In this document: one piece after another, positions 1 to 8,323 of the stretch | Layout of the letters: every line of letters starts with the position of its first letter | How positions within the stretch are numbered: the first letter of the stretch is position 1 | Source: an uncultured Micrococcaceae bacterium | GTDB taxonomy: Bacteria > Actinomycetota > Actinomycetes > Actinomycetales > Micrococcaceae | Direction: 5' to 3' | Assembly: GCA_937896705.1 (NCBI GenBank) | Contig: CALBOC010000061.1 | Span: 1 to 27,820 of the forward strand | DNA: 27,820 bases | Notes under the pieces: generated by a model | What the model was told of the DNA's origin: nothing | Database searches by the model: none | Seen by the model: only the letters and a program-made list of their open reading frames with translations | Position numbers and translations under genes: made by a program

Positions 1-1043
1 ATTCGGGTAAATTCGCTATTGAAAACCCGGGATTGCCACCTCACCGGCCACGTACCACGGATGAAGATCCACGTGCGGCCAAGCGCGCAGAACGCCAGGT
101 TTCTTTCCTGTTCATTCTGTCTATCATCGGTACGCTCCTATTCTTCGTAGGGTACTTCGGCGTCGGACAGTTACCACTCGACGAAACGAACATGGACCTC
201 ATTCGCCTGCAGAACACCCTGCTGGGACTGGGGACCGCCTTTGCCATGCTCGGCATTGGTATCGGTATCGTTCAGTGGAGCCGCGCACTCATGCCAGACC
301 ATGAATGGGTTGAAGAACGTGAATCCGTTGCCAACGAAGAAGACCGCTCTGACGCTGTGAACATTGTCAATGACGTCATTGACGAATCACAGATCAAGCG
401 TCGGCCACTGTTGCGCAACACCCTCATCGGTGCCTTGGCGATCGCGCCACTACCGGCCATCGCGATCTTCCGAGACCTGGATAACAGCGGTAACCAGTCC
501 GATGACCCGGCTCAGAATTTCGGCCCCGAGCGTCTGCGCCACACCATGTGGGACACCGGCACTCGCCTGGTTCGCGATGTCACCGGCACTCCGATCCGCG
601 CATCGGACGTCACCATCGGGTCAGCTATTCACGTGGTTCCCGACGGACTCCTCGACCTGCATGACGACATGCTCAACCAGAAGGCCAAAGCCGTTGTCCT
701 GCTGATGCGCATGAACCCTGAAGACATGAACATCAGCCCCGAACGGGAAGATTGGCATGTTGACGGCATCGTGGCGTACTCGAAGATTTGCACGCACGTC
801 GGTTGCCCCATTGCGCTGTATGAACAGCACACCCACCACTTGTTGTGCCCGTGTCACCAGTCCACTTACGATCTGACTCAGGAAATGAAAGTCGTGTTCG
901 GCCCCGCATCGCACCCGCTGCCACAGCTGCCGATCACCGTTGACAACGAAGGCTTCTTGGTTGCGCAGAGTGACTTCCTTGAGCCGGTCGGTCCCGCCTA
1001 CTGGGAACGTGACCCTAGACCAGCTGAGGAGCGTGAAGCGTAA
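1..1043 (+). CDS. qcrA: Cytochrome bc1 complex Rieske iron-sulfur subunit QcrA (5' end outside window)
   Basis: Rieske 2Fe-2S subunit of the menaquinol-cytochrome c reductase; it passes electrons from menaquinol to the cytochrome c subunit at the outer face of the membrane. The 2Fe-2S ligand motifs are visible as CTHVGC (nt 789-806) and CPCHQS about 13 residues later. Ahead of them lie hydrophobic segments (about nt 100-160, 205-270 and 415-465), matching the multi-helix N-terminus of actinobacterial QcrA. The frame is open to the left edge: codons before nt 33 read SGKFAIENPG and run straight into LPPHRP, a stretch that in relatives lies inside the protein. The TTG at 33 is therefore an internal Leu codon and the gene is cut by the window. 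The stop TAA overlaps the qcrB ATG by one base (TAATG), so translation is probably coupled. Confidence 0.93.
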   Translation, partial: SGKFAIENPGLPPHRPRTTDEDPRAAKRAERQVSFLFILSIIGTLLFFVGYFGVGQLPLDETNMDLIRLQNTLLGLGTAFAMLGIGIGIVQWSRALMPDHEWVEERESVANEEDRSDAVNIVNDVIDESQIKRRPLLRNTLIGALAIAPLPAIAIFRDLDNSGNQSDDPAQNFGPERLRHTMWDTGTRLVRDVTGTPIRASDVTIGSAIHVVPDGLLDLHDDMLNQKAKAVVLLMRMNPEDMNISPEREDWHVDGIVAYSKICTHVGCPIALYEQHTHHLLCPCHQSTYDLTQEMKVVFGPASHPLPQLPITVDNEGFLVAQSDFLEPVGPAYWERDPRPAEEREA

Positions 1044-2740
1044 TGTCTGTCATGCATGACTATAAAGCCTCCACGAGTACCGGAAAGATCGCAAATTTCG
1101 TAGACACCCGCATGGGTGCCTCGAAGATTGTCAAGGAATTCGGGCGCAAGCTGTTCCCGGACCACTGGACATTCCTCTTCGGTGAAGTAGCGCTCTACTC
1201 ATTCGTCATCCTGGTGCTCTCGGGAACGTTCCTGACGTTCTTCTTTGACCCCTCAATGTCGCACCTGCCCTATGAAGGTGCCTATAAGCCGCTCTATGGC
1301 GTAGAGATGTCGGCCGCATATGCTTCCACTTTGGATATCTCATTTGAGATCCGCGGTGGGCTGTTCATGCGCCAAGTGCACCACTGGTCGGCACTGCTGT
1401 TCGTCGCTGCCGTCACGGTCCACATGCTCCGCGTTTTCTTCACGGGTGCGTTCCGTCGTCCACGTGAATTGAACTGGGTCGTTGGTGTCGTGCTGTGGAT
1501 CCTTGCCCTACTGGCAGGTTTCACCGGTTACTCGCTGCCCGACGACGTACTGTCCGGTAACGGGTTGCGCATTGTCGACGGCATGATGAAAGCGATGCCA
1601 GTCGTAGGAACTTACCTGTCGTTCTTCTTCTTCGGCGGAGAGTTCCCCGGCACGGATATTATCCCGCGCTTGTACTCGCTCCACATCATGGTGGTTCCGG
1701 CGCTGATCATTCTGATGGTCGCTATCCACCTGTTCATGGTCGTGGTGCACAAGCACACCCAATACCCTGGACCGGGACGCAAGCACACCAACGTTGTCGG
1801 CTACCCCATTGGCCCGGTCTACGCGGCCAAAGCCGGCGGGTTCTTCTTCATCGTCTTCGGTATCATCGCGCTGATTTCTGGATTCTTCCAGATCAACGCC
1901 GTGTGGAACTACGGACCATATGACCCCTCCCCTGTATCAGCAGGTACGCAGCCCGACTGGTACATCGGTTTCGGTGACGGTATTCTCCGCTTGATGCCCG
2001 GTATGCTCGGTGACTTCTCATTCCTCTGGCATATTCCGATGCCGTGGGGCTGGAACGCGCTACCGATGGGTGTGCTGATCCCGCTGATCCCAATGGGACT
2101 GCTAGTGGTTGGTATGTTCATTTGGCCGTGGTTGGAACGCAGCATCACCAAGGACAACCGTGAACACCACGTCTTGGACCGTCCACGCAACGCACCAGGC
2201 CGCACCTCCTTCGGTGTTGCCATCGTGATCTTCTACTGCGTCATGTGGGCCGCAGCGTCCTCTGACCTGATGGCGGTAGCCTTCTCGATGTCCCTCAACG
2301 ATGTCGCGTACGTTCTACGCTTCCTCCTGATTGTGGGACCTATCGTCGGCTTCATTGTGACCAAACGGGTCTGCCTTGCTCTGCAGCGGAAAGATCGCGA
2401 AATCGCACTGCACGGTCGTGAGACCGGTGTCATTGAGTACAGCCCAGAAGGCGCCATCTTGGAGCGTCACGAACTCGTTGACGACTACCGGTTGTACGAG
2501 CTCGTGGCATTCGAATCGCCAGAGCCTGTACCACCACAGCCCAATAAGAAGGGCAAGATCAGCCTGTGGGAGCGCTTCCGCGCAGGAATCTCACGGCAGT
2601 TCTTCGAAGATCGTGTCGAGCCTGTCACAGCCGAAGAGCTGGCTGAAGCAGAAGCCGAATTTGGTCTAGAGCGTCGTAAGCTGCAACGCTCTGTCGATCA
2701 AGCGGTGCGTGAGCTCGAGGGTAAACGTGATCGTTCTTAA
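1043..2740 (+). CDS. qcrB: Cytochrome bc1 complex cytochrome b subunit QcrB
   Basis: Membrane core of the menaquinol-cytochrome c reductase, carrying hemes bL and bH and the quinone sites. At 565 residues it is longer than a typical cytochrome b; the extra roughly 120 C-terminal residues form a charged, Glu/Arg-rich cytoplasmic tail known from actinobacteria. Heme ligands are visible as H113 and H127 in one helix and H214 and H229 in another. The second pair is 15 residues apart, as in b6-type proteins. The Qo-site signature is PDWY (within QPDWYIGFGDG), the actinobacterial form of PEWY. The ATG overlaps the qcrA stop by one base, with GAGGAG about 11 nt upstream. A strong terminator follows 20 nt after the stop, so this is the last gene of the qcr operon. 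Confidence 0.97.
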   Translation: MSVMHDYKASTSTGKIANFVDTRMGASKIVKEFGRKLFPDHWTFLFGEVALYSFVILVLSGTFLTFFFDPSMSHLPYEGAYKPLYGVEMSAAYASTLDISFEIRGGLFMRQVHHWSALLFVAAVTVHMLRVFFTGAFRRPRELNWVVGVVLWILALLAGFTGYSLPDDVLSGNGLRIVDGMMKAMPVVGTYLSFFFFGGEFPGTDIIPRLYSLHIMVVPALIILMVAIHLFMVVVHKHTQYPGPGRKHTNVVGYPIGPVYAAKAGGFFFIVFGIIALISGFFQINAVWNYGPYDPSPVSAGTQPDWYIGFGDGILRLMPGMLGDFSFLWHIPMPWGWNALPMGVLIPLIPMGLLVVGMFIWPWLERSITKDNREHHVLDRPRNAPGRTSFGVAIVIFYCVMWAAASSDLMAVAFSMSLNDVAYVLRFLLIVGPIVGFIVTKRVCLALQRKDREIALHGRETGVIEYSPEGAILERHELVDDYRLYELVAFESPEPVPPQPNKKGKISLWERFRAGISRQFFEDRVEPVTAEELAEAEAEFGLERRKLQRSVDQAVRELEGKRDRS

Positions 2741-2760
2741 GAACTAATATCGACGATATG

Positions 2761-2798
2761 ATTGGCCCGGTTGGATATCCAACCGGGCCAATTGCTTT
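2761..2798 (+). terminator. Perfect palindromic terminator after qcrB
   Basis: Nucleotides 2761-2792 form a perfect 32-nt palindrome centred on GATATC, giving an RNA stem of about 14 GC-rich pairs and a 4-nt loop. It is followed by TGCTTTAA, a modest U-rich tail. The position 20 nt after the qcrB stop fits an intrinsic terminator. The symmetry and the A/T-flanked ends mean it could also work for transcripts from the other strand. Confidence 0.85.
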
Positions 2799-3848
2799 AA
2801 GGCCTGCCCCATGAATGGTCTACTGCGGGTACAGGCAAGACCGCATCAGGGTTTCTGTTTGCTCTCTAGGTCGTGTATCGAGGCCACCGACTCGAAACCT
2901 AACTACCGGGTCAATGAATCGCTGCTCCCCTACACTCGACGAAGAACGATCTGCTCGTTTAGGAGCTCAACTTCCCTACTTCATCATGCGTGCCGGCAGT
3001 GTACGTTCAGCAGGCCTACGTACGAGATGTGAGAACTGTTCAGGAAACCTTGTGGGACCGATCCTGCGCTAGCCCACGCTCACGGTCTACAAGATCGGCC
3101 GACAAAACCGCATGGTGCTCCCAACTGCCTGATCTAGCGCACGATCTTGTGAACGGTTGCAGGGGTCTACTTTTGTGCTGGGGCCCGCTGCACGTTCCTG
3201 AGTTACTTTCAGTGCCACGATTCCCTCGATCAGCGAGCAGCTCGTGTCTCATGAAAAACGAAATATGCTCGATGAAGAGACCGGGACTGAGTCTTCAGAT
3301 CTTTTAGCAGTGAAGTCGCCGCACCTTAGACCATGACGCCTGCCAAGTATAACTTGCTGCAATCCAGCCGGGCACGCCAAGTCTGGAAAAGCACTACAGA
3401 TTCGACGGTGGTTATGGGCACCGCCGGGTCATCTACTACGAACCTTCCGAGCACCAACTCGCGATACCAAGCGGCCAGGTACGCCATTCTGGGTCGAACG
3501 CGGCACGATTTCGAGCGTGTGGAGAGCCAATAGTAACTTAAACTGCGGCTACCACTCCAATCCGTGCCCCGAAAGAAGTTCGATCAAGGCCTAGCAGACC
3601 GGAGCTCAACAACACGACCAGTCGAGACATAGGATCGGGAACTCGACGTCGTTACCGCGTAGGGCATCATATTCCCACTCATGCTAATGCGACGACTTGT
3701 ACCTTCAGCTGGGGACCTCCGCCGCTGCACCATAAGCTTACCCACCGCCTCCAACCTGCCATTGAGTCACTGGAGTAGGAGTTCCCGAATAACCTTCTGG
3801 CAGCAGTCGTGGCGTGTGTCGCGCTAAGTCGCTAGCAACCGCTCAAGG
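2793..3848. other. About 1 kb without a supportable gene
   Basis: This segment separates the convergent qcr and cta loci. Both strands carry only short open frames (the longest is about 105 codons). None has a good ribosome binding site, a recognisable motif or a coherent codon pattern. No tRNA-like cloverleaf, tmRNA or RNase P core, direct repeats, terminal inverted repeats or transposase remnant was seen. One 63-codon stretch without a start (3353-3541, + frame) reads somewhat protein-like (HYRFDGGYGHRRVIYYEP) and might be a gene remnant. Most likely this is decayed or spacer DNA; a non-coding RNA cannot be excluded by eye. Confidence 0.6.
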
Positions 3849-4463
3849 TCACGTCATGAGGGTGAGAAACGCTAAGAACACCACGAGAGCGACAACTGCG
3901 ACTGGGAGCAGGTACAACAACCAGCCTGATCGGTCCCCTTCAGAAGGGGAAGGTTGTGCAATATCAAACGAGGACGCGTTGTGCTGAGCGGTCTCGCCTG
4001 GAGGGTTCTCCGAGAAAGAGGTCTCGTAGTCATGTGAGCCGTAGTTGTACGTGGTGGGCGACGCATCGAAGCGTCTTTCAGACTCCGGGAACCTTGGCTG
4101 CGCGCTACTCGGGACCGAGGTGGAATACTCACTCCACGCTGAGCCTTCCTCTGACGAAAGCCCCGAGACACGTCGCCACCAAGGGTCAGCGCTGCCGTTA
4201 TTCGAGGGCCCGCTACGGTGTTCTGTAGTACGTGAAGCACCGGGATCGCTTGAGGAACGAGCAGCTCGTCCGCTTGTGTTATGCGAGGTATCTCGATCAT
4301 TGACCTCGAAAACTGTGCTATCGGAATCGTCTGCTACGTCTGGAAACTGGATTTTGATCTCGCGGCTGCGACGGCCCGTTGACGAGACGTTATCGGTCCT
4401 GGGTTTAGCCCATTGCATTGCCGGACCGATATGTCGTCTGGGGGCTGGCTTGTAATTACTCAT
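3849..4463 (-). CDS. Orphan Ser/Pro-rich protein with a C-terminal membrane anchor
   Basis: I do not recognise this family. The 204-residue product has a basic start (MSNYKPAPRR), then about 165 hydrophilic residues rich in Ser, Pro, Glu and Asp that look disordered, and ends in one hydrophobic helix (from WLLYLLP to the last residue). The body would be cytoplasmic if it is a tail-anchored protein. The start was set at the ATG at 4463 because GGAGGG lies 4 nt upstream; a GTG four codons earlier overlaps that site. It is a single gene between the bc1 and aa3 operons on the cta strand. In Mycobacterium tuberculosis, as I recall, small membrane proteins (Rv2197c and mmpS3) occupy the same place between qcrCAB and ctaC. 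That suggests, but does not prove, a link to the respiratory complexes. Opposite-strand frames here are poorer candidates. Confidence 0.65.
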   Translation of the reverse strand: MSNYKPAPRRHIGPAMQWAKPRTDNVSSTGRRSREIKIQFPDVADDSDSTVFEVNDRDTSHNTSGRAARSSSDPGASRTTEHRSGPSNNGSADPWWRRVSGLSSEEGSAWSEYSTSVPSSAQPRFPESERRFDASPTTYNYGSHDYETSFSENPPGETAQHNASSFDIAQPSPSEGDRSGWLLYLLPVAVVALVVFLAFLTLMT

Positions 4464-4467
4464 GATT

Positions 4468-4473
4468 CCCTCC
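4468..4473 (-). promoter_or_regulatory. Ribosome binding site deciding the orphan gene start
   Basis: GGAGGG on the minus strand stands 4 nt before the ATG at 4463. It makes that ATG a better start than the GTG at 4475, whose codon abuts the site itself. Confidence 0.7.
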
Positions 4474-4559
4474 ACGACGGTTGCGCTACATTCTTAGTGT
4501 ACGCGTTGCCCATCAGCGCGGGTCGAGTTCTAATACCGCTCCGATTTCCTGATGGCTGG

Positions 4560-4607
4560 CGTTAAATAGATGAGGGCTCCAGTCAGATGACTGGAGCCCT
4601 CATCTAT
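4560..4607 (-). terminator. Terminator of the ctaC-ctaD-ctaF operon
   Basis: A perfect 19-bp inverted repeat (4566-4584 with 4589-4607) surrounds a 4-nt loop and is followed on the minus strand by TTTAAC. It starts 22 nt after the ctaF stop. The stem is much longer than needed for termination, which would insulate the next minus-strand gene from the oxidase operon. Confidence 0.85.
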
Positions 4608-4628
4608 TAGAGGTGACGCACTGTGGAG

Positions 4629-5030
4629 TTAGTGTTTGTGCTGGCCCTTCGAGAATTCGAAGACCCAACCGGTCACGAAGAAGAGACCGAGACCAATACC
4701 GATGATGAAAATCCACCACTCGATAGCGACGCCGAGAAACACAATGGCAACTGCTGCACCGAGACCCAGCGGCCACCAGCTCCAGGGAGCAAAGCGCGCG
4801 TAGGTACCAGCGTATTCAGCAATTTCGCCGTCTTCTTTATCGTCAACGCCGACTTTGTACTCTTTGTCCAAGAGACGCAGGTAGTAAGCCACCATAAACT
4901 GCATGGCTGCAAGCCCGAACAGTGCGGTGATACCAACCATTTCGGTGCCGCGCGACCAGATGGCATAAACGATTGCTACCACGAGGAAGAATCCCCCGAG
5001 GATCGCAAAGAGATTCTGGTTAATCTTCAC
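4629..5030 (-). CDS. ctaF: Cytochrome c oxidase subunit IV, actinobacterial type (CtaF)
   Basis: Small membrane subunit found in aa3 oxidases of actinobacteria. The product is about 133 residues with four hydrophobic helices: a first one after MKINQNLF, two in the middle starting near residues 32 and 77, and one near residue 102. I set the start at the GTG at 5030 because MKINQNLFAIL lines up with the usual family start (M-[KH]-I-x-x-x-LF). A GTG three codons upstream, at 5039, is the alternative and would give MYDVKINQ. Either way the gene begins at or inside the end of ctaD (stop at 5032-5034), so translation is probably coupled. It closes the operon, ahead of a strong hairpin. Confidence 0.9.
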   Translation of the reverse strand: MKINQNLFAILGGFFLVVAIVYAIWSRGTEMVGITALFGLAAMQFMVAYYLRLLDKEYKVGVDDKEDGEIAEYAGTYARFAPWSWWPLGLGAAVAIVFLGVAIEWWIFIIGIGLGLFFVTGWVFEFSKGQHKH

Positions 5031-5031
5031 G

Positions 5032-6732
5032 TCATACACCTGCCTTCGTGGTCATTTGTTCACGCCGCTCAAGCGGTATCAGTTCTGGGTGATGCAGGTC
5101 CAGGGCTGGACGTTCTGAACGGATACGTGGCAGAGCGTGGAAGTTGTGACGTGGTGGTGGGCAAGAGGTGGCCCATTCGAGCGAACCACCAAAGCCCCAT
5201 GGATCGTCCACGGTAACTTTCTTTCCGTACCGGGCGGTGTAGTACACGTTCCAGAGGAACGGAATGATGGACGCACCTAGCAGCATCGATGACACCGTGG
5301 AGAACTGGTTCATGAGGGTGAAGCCGTCTTCGACCATGTAGTCGGCGTAACGACGTGGCATACCCATCACACCCAGCCAGTGCTGGATCAAGAAGGTGCC
5401 GTGGAAACCGACGAAGAGCATCCAGAATTGGATCTTGCCCCAGGTTTCGTTGAGCATCTTCCCGGTGAATTTCGGCCACCAGAAGTAGAAGCCACCGAAC
5501 ATCGCGAAGACCACGGTACCGAAGACGACGTAGTGGAAGTGAGCAACCACGAAGTAGGTGTCGGAAACCTGGAAGTCAAGCGGAGGCGAGGCCAGAATAA
5601 TTCCGGTCAGACCACCGAACAGGAAGGTCACCATAAAGCCGAGGGACCAAAGCATCGGGGTTTCGAAGGTAATCGACCCTCGCCACATCGTCCCAATCCA
5701 GTTGACGAACTTCACCCCGGTGGGTACCGCGATGAGCATGGTCATCAGTGAGAAGAATGGCAGCAGCACGGAACCGGTCACGTACATGTGGTGAGCCCAT
5801 ACGGTCATGGATAGCGCCGCAATGGCTGCAGTTGCAAAGACCAGGGATTTGTACCCAAAGATCGGTTTCCGCGAGAACACCGGAATGATCTCGGAAACGA
5901 TACCGAAGAACGGTAACGCGATCACATAGACCTCTGGGTGACCGAAGAACCAGAACAAGTGCTGCCAGAGAATAGCACCACCGTTTTCAGGGTCAAAGAT
6001 ATGTCCCCCGAAGCGACGGTCTAGACCCAGGCCGAATAATGCCGAGGCAAGTGGCGGGAACGCCATCAACAGCAAGATACCGGTGATGAGCGTGTTCCAG
6101 GTAAAGATCGGCATGCGCCACATAGTCATACCTGGTGCGCGCATCGAGATGATCGTCGTGATCAGGTTGACACCACCAAGAATGGTCCCGAAGCCCTGGA
6201 GGCCAAGACCGAAGACCCAAAGGTCTCCACCAATACCTGGTGAATATGTCGCATTCGAAAGCGGTGCGTAGGCGAACCAACCAAATGAAGCTGCACCCTG
6301 TGGGGTGAGGAAGCCTGCGGTTGCGATAAGCGAACCAAACAGGAAGAACCAGAACGACAGTGCGTTGAGACGTGGGAATGCCACATCGGGTGCACCAATC
6401 TGTAGTGGCATAATCACGTTGGCAAACCCAATAAATAATGGGGTCGCGAACATCAGCAGCATCAGTGTGCCGTGCATCGTAAAGAGCTGGTTGAACTGTT
6501 CCTTGGTTTGCAGAACCTGCATACCTGGTTCGAACAACTCAGCACGAATGATCAACGCCATCACGCCGGCGAGACCGAAGAATATGAACGACGTAATCAG
6601 GTACATGTACCCGAGCGTCTTATGGTCGGTCGAGGTCAGCCAGTTGACGATGACACGGCCTTTGGAAGCCGGCACCACCTGTGGCCGTACACGCGACCGA
6701 GAGTCGTCTTGTGTGTATTCGTAAGTAGTCAT
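5032..6732 (-). CDS. ctaD: Cytochrome c oxidase subunit I (CtaD)
   Basis: Catalytic subunit of the aa3-type oxidase; it reduces oxygen to water and pumps protons. It is 566 residues with about twelve membrane helices, as expected. Visible metal ligands are H87 (in MHGTLM) and H400 for heme a, H398 for heme a3 (in HFHYV), and H265, H314 and H315 for CuB. The sequence GHPEVY at 264-269 holds the D-channel Glu267 and the Tyr269 cross-linked to His265, which marks an A1-type oxidase. The N-terminal TSTDHK motif is present. The ATG at 6732 has GAGGAG about 9 nt upstream, and ctaC ends only 5 nt earlier, so the two are cotranscribed. Confidence 0.98.
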   Translation of the reverse strand: MTTYEYTQDDSRSRVRPQVVPASKGRVIVNWLTSTDHKTLGYMYLITSFIFFGLAGVMALIIRAELFEPGMQVLQTKEQFNQLFTMHGTLMLLMFATPLFIGFANVIMPLQIGAPDVAFPRLNALSFWFFLFGSLIATAGFLTPQGAASFGWFAYAPLSNATYSPGIGGDLWVFGLGLQGFGTILGGVNLITTIISMRAPGMTMWRMPIFTWNTLITGILLLMAFPPLASALFGLGLDRRFGGHIFDPENGGAILWQHLFWFFGHPEVYVIALPFFGIVSEIIPVFSRKPIFGYKSLVFATAAIAALSMTVWAHHMYVTGSVLLPFFSLMTMLIAVPTGVKFVNWIGTMWRGSITFETPMLWSLGFMVTFLFGGLTGIILASPPLDFQVSDTYFVVAHFHYVVFGTVVFAMFGGFYFWWPKFTGKMLNETWGKIQFWMLFVGFHGTFLIQHWLGVMGMPRRYADYMVEDGFTLMNQFSTVSSMLLGASIIPFLWNVYYTARYGKKVTVDDPWGFGGSLEWATSCPPPRHNFHALPRIRSERPALDLHHPELIPLERREQMTTKAGV

Positions 6733-6737
6733 GTACT

Positions 6738-7652
6738 TTACTCCTCGATCCGTTGTGGATCGCCCAAAGGTACCTCTTGGTCAAGCTGACCGTCGGGGTT
6801 CTCATTCGGGTTACGGTTTAGTTCCGCGCCCGACAGACCCTCAGGAAGCTGACGTATCTGATTGAGGAATTCGGCCTCTTCAACGATCTCTACGTTGAAA
6901 AGCATCTCAGAGTGGAATTCTCCACAAAGTTCAGCACACTTCCCTTGGAAGTGTCCGGTCTCTCCCGGGGTGAGGTACAAGCGGTTTGTCTGTCCTGGCA
7001 CCATGTCTAGCTTCTGCAAGAAGGCGGGTACCCAGAACGAGTGAATGACGTCGCGTGATTTCAACTGGAATTCAACCGGCACATCGACAGGCAGGTACAG
7101 GGTTGGAAGCGTCTGCTCTACACCTTCTTCACCGGTCAGCTGACCCTGAATGCCATATAAGTGGCGTTCTTCGGTCTGGCCATCCGGGGTGGTGTATTCG
7201 TAGTCGAAGTCCCATGCCCACTGCTTACCGTGTACGGTCACGACCAGTGGCGAATCTTCCACAGGTGTGTTAATGGTGCGCTCAACACGGTCCGTGAAGC
7301 CCCACAGCGTAAGAACCAAGATAATTGGGACCACGGTAAACATGGTCTCCATTGGAACGTTGTAGGCAAGTTGACGCGGGTAGCCTTTGTCGCCTTTGCG
7401 GCGACGGTAGGCCACGGCAACCCAAAGAATCATTGCCCAGGTAATGACACCAATCACAAGGGCGGCTATCCAGCTGCCAACCCAGAGGTTGGTAAGGATC
7501 TCATTGTGATTAGTAGTCTCGTTGGATCCGGGATACCAGCCTCGCTTCGCTTGTTCGGAACACGCAGTTAAGAACAGCAAAGCCGTAGCGCCAATGACTC
7601 CCCCCTTTAGGAGTCTTTTGCCGCGGCTGCCGGCTCGTTGTAGCAGTCTCAC
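6738..7652 (-). CDS. ctaC: Cytochrome c oxidase subunit II (CtaC), lipoprotein
   Basis: Electron-entry subunit of the aa3 oxidase, carrying the binuclear CuA centre on the outer side of the membrane. The N-terminus is a lipoprotein signal: a basic start, a hydrophobic stretch and the lipobox LTAC with Cys31. Two membrane helices follow, then a cupredoxin domain. The CuA ligands are in [12 protein letters not shown] (Cys239, Cys243, His247, Met250), with the aromatic electron-entry patch [12 protein letters not shown] upstream. The start is a GTG with AAGG about 9 nt before it. It is the first gene of the cta operon. No clear promoter could be picked in the 150 nt upstream. A c-type heme domain sometimes fused to this subunit is absent here. 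Confidence 0.97.
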   Translation of the reverse strand: MRLLQRAGSRGKRLLKGGVIGATALLFLTACSEQAKRGWYPGSNETTNHNEILTNLWVGSWIAALVIGVITWAMILWVAVAYRRRKGDKGYPRQLAYNVPMETMFTVVPIILVLTLWGFTDRVERTINTPVEDSPLVVTVHGKQWAWDFDYEYTTPDGQTEERHLYGIQGQLTGEEGVEQTLPTLYLPVDVPVEFQLKSRDVIHSFWVPAFLQKLDMVPGQTNRLYLTPGETGHFQGKCAELCGEFHSEMLFNVEIVEEAEFLNQIRQLPEGLSGAELNRNPNENPDGQLDQEVPLGDPQRIEE

Positions 7653-7800
7653 AGACGGCCCTTCCTCTTCTTTATCCAGTGCGAGTGTTTTGCTCTGAGT
7701 CTACAGAACTGTCTCATGACGCTCCGCGATTTAACACAGCAAAACAACTTTGGCTGAGTTCTACCTTAGTGCTTTTTTCTCGCCAAATGTGGACCATGAC

Positions 7801-7844
7801 AGCAAAACGGCGAGTCAACGTTGAATGTGACGTTGACCCGCCGT
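7801..7844 (-). terminator. Terminator after the ErpA-like gene
   Basis: A 15-bp inverted repeat (7807-7821 with 7830-7844, loop of 8) is followed on the minus strand by TTTTGC. The single mismatch is A opposite C on the plus strand but becomes a G-U pair in minus-strand RNA. Together with the U-run, this indicates that it serves the minus-strand gene ending at 7872. Confidence 0.85.
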
Positions 7845-7871
7845 GATGGGACTTTTCAGGATGAAATTCGT

Positions 7872-8261
7872 CTAGTGGAACGAGTCCCCACATGCGCAAG
7901 AGCCTGCGGCTTGAGGATTGTCGATCGTGAAGCCCACTTTGGTAATTGAGTCTTCGAAGTCGATGGAAGCGCCAGCTAAATATGGCACGGACATTTTATC
8001 TACGATGACTTCGACACCGTCGTAGTTCTTGACAGCATCACCATCGAGGACACGCTCATCGAAGTACAACTGGTAGATCAACCCCGAGCAGCCTCCAGGC
8101 TGGACAGCAATACGCAGTCGAAGATCAGGGCGACCTTCTTGTTCTAACAAGTCCCGGACTTTCTGGGCTGCTACGTCAGATAGCTCTACGTCATGGTTTG
8201 GCAGGCCATCGGCGGGAGCTGCTTGTGGCAGTTGCTCAGCGATATTGTCGGTCTGTGTCAT
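7872..8261 (-). CDS. erpA: A-type iron-sulfur cluster carrier (HesB/IscA/ErpA family)
   Basis: Accepts Fe-S clusters from the assembly machinery and hands them to target proteins. The product is 129 residues: a variable N-terminus of about 25 residues, then the HesB fold. All three conserved ligands are visible, Cys58 in GGCSG and Cys122 and Cys124 in SCACGDSFH at the very end. The ATG is preceded by GAGGAG with a 6-nt spacer. It is a single-gene unit with its own terminator, just upstream of ctaC. Its neighbours include a Rieske Fe-S protein and a radical SAM protein that need such clusters. Within the family, ErpA versus IscA cannot be settled from sequence alone; the erpA symbol is the usual actinobacterial naming. 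Confidence 0.9.
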   Translation of the reverse strand: MTQTDNIAEQLPQAAPADGLPNHDVELSDVAAQKVRDLLEQEGRPDLRLRIAVQPGGCSGLIYQLYFDERVLDGDAVKNYDGVEVIVDKMSVPYLAGASIDFEDSITKVGFTIDNPQAAGSCACGDSFH

Positions 8262-8323
8262 CGTTTTCTCCTCTGAAATGTAACACCGGCGTTCACCAGT
8301 AGGAACAGCGTAGTGGTTACTCT

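Noticed and set aside
2811..3307. Three overlapping + strand frames (2811-3032, 2815-3072, 2990-3307)
   Set aside because: They compete with each other, lack ribosome binding sites and show no recognisable motif. A CENC pattern in one of them is not enough to claim a zinc protein.
4045..4455. 136-codon frame on the + strand opposite the orphan gene
   Set aside because: No ribosome binding site, no motif or coherent hydrophobicity; the minus-strand frame is longer, has GGAGGG at its start and ends in a clear membrane helix.
4623..5216. 197-codon + strand frame across ctaF and the end of ctaD
   Set aside because: It is antisense to two well-recognised oxidase genes and its product is a low-complexity shadow.
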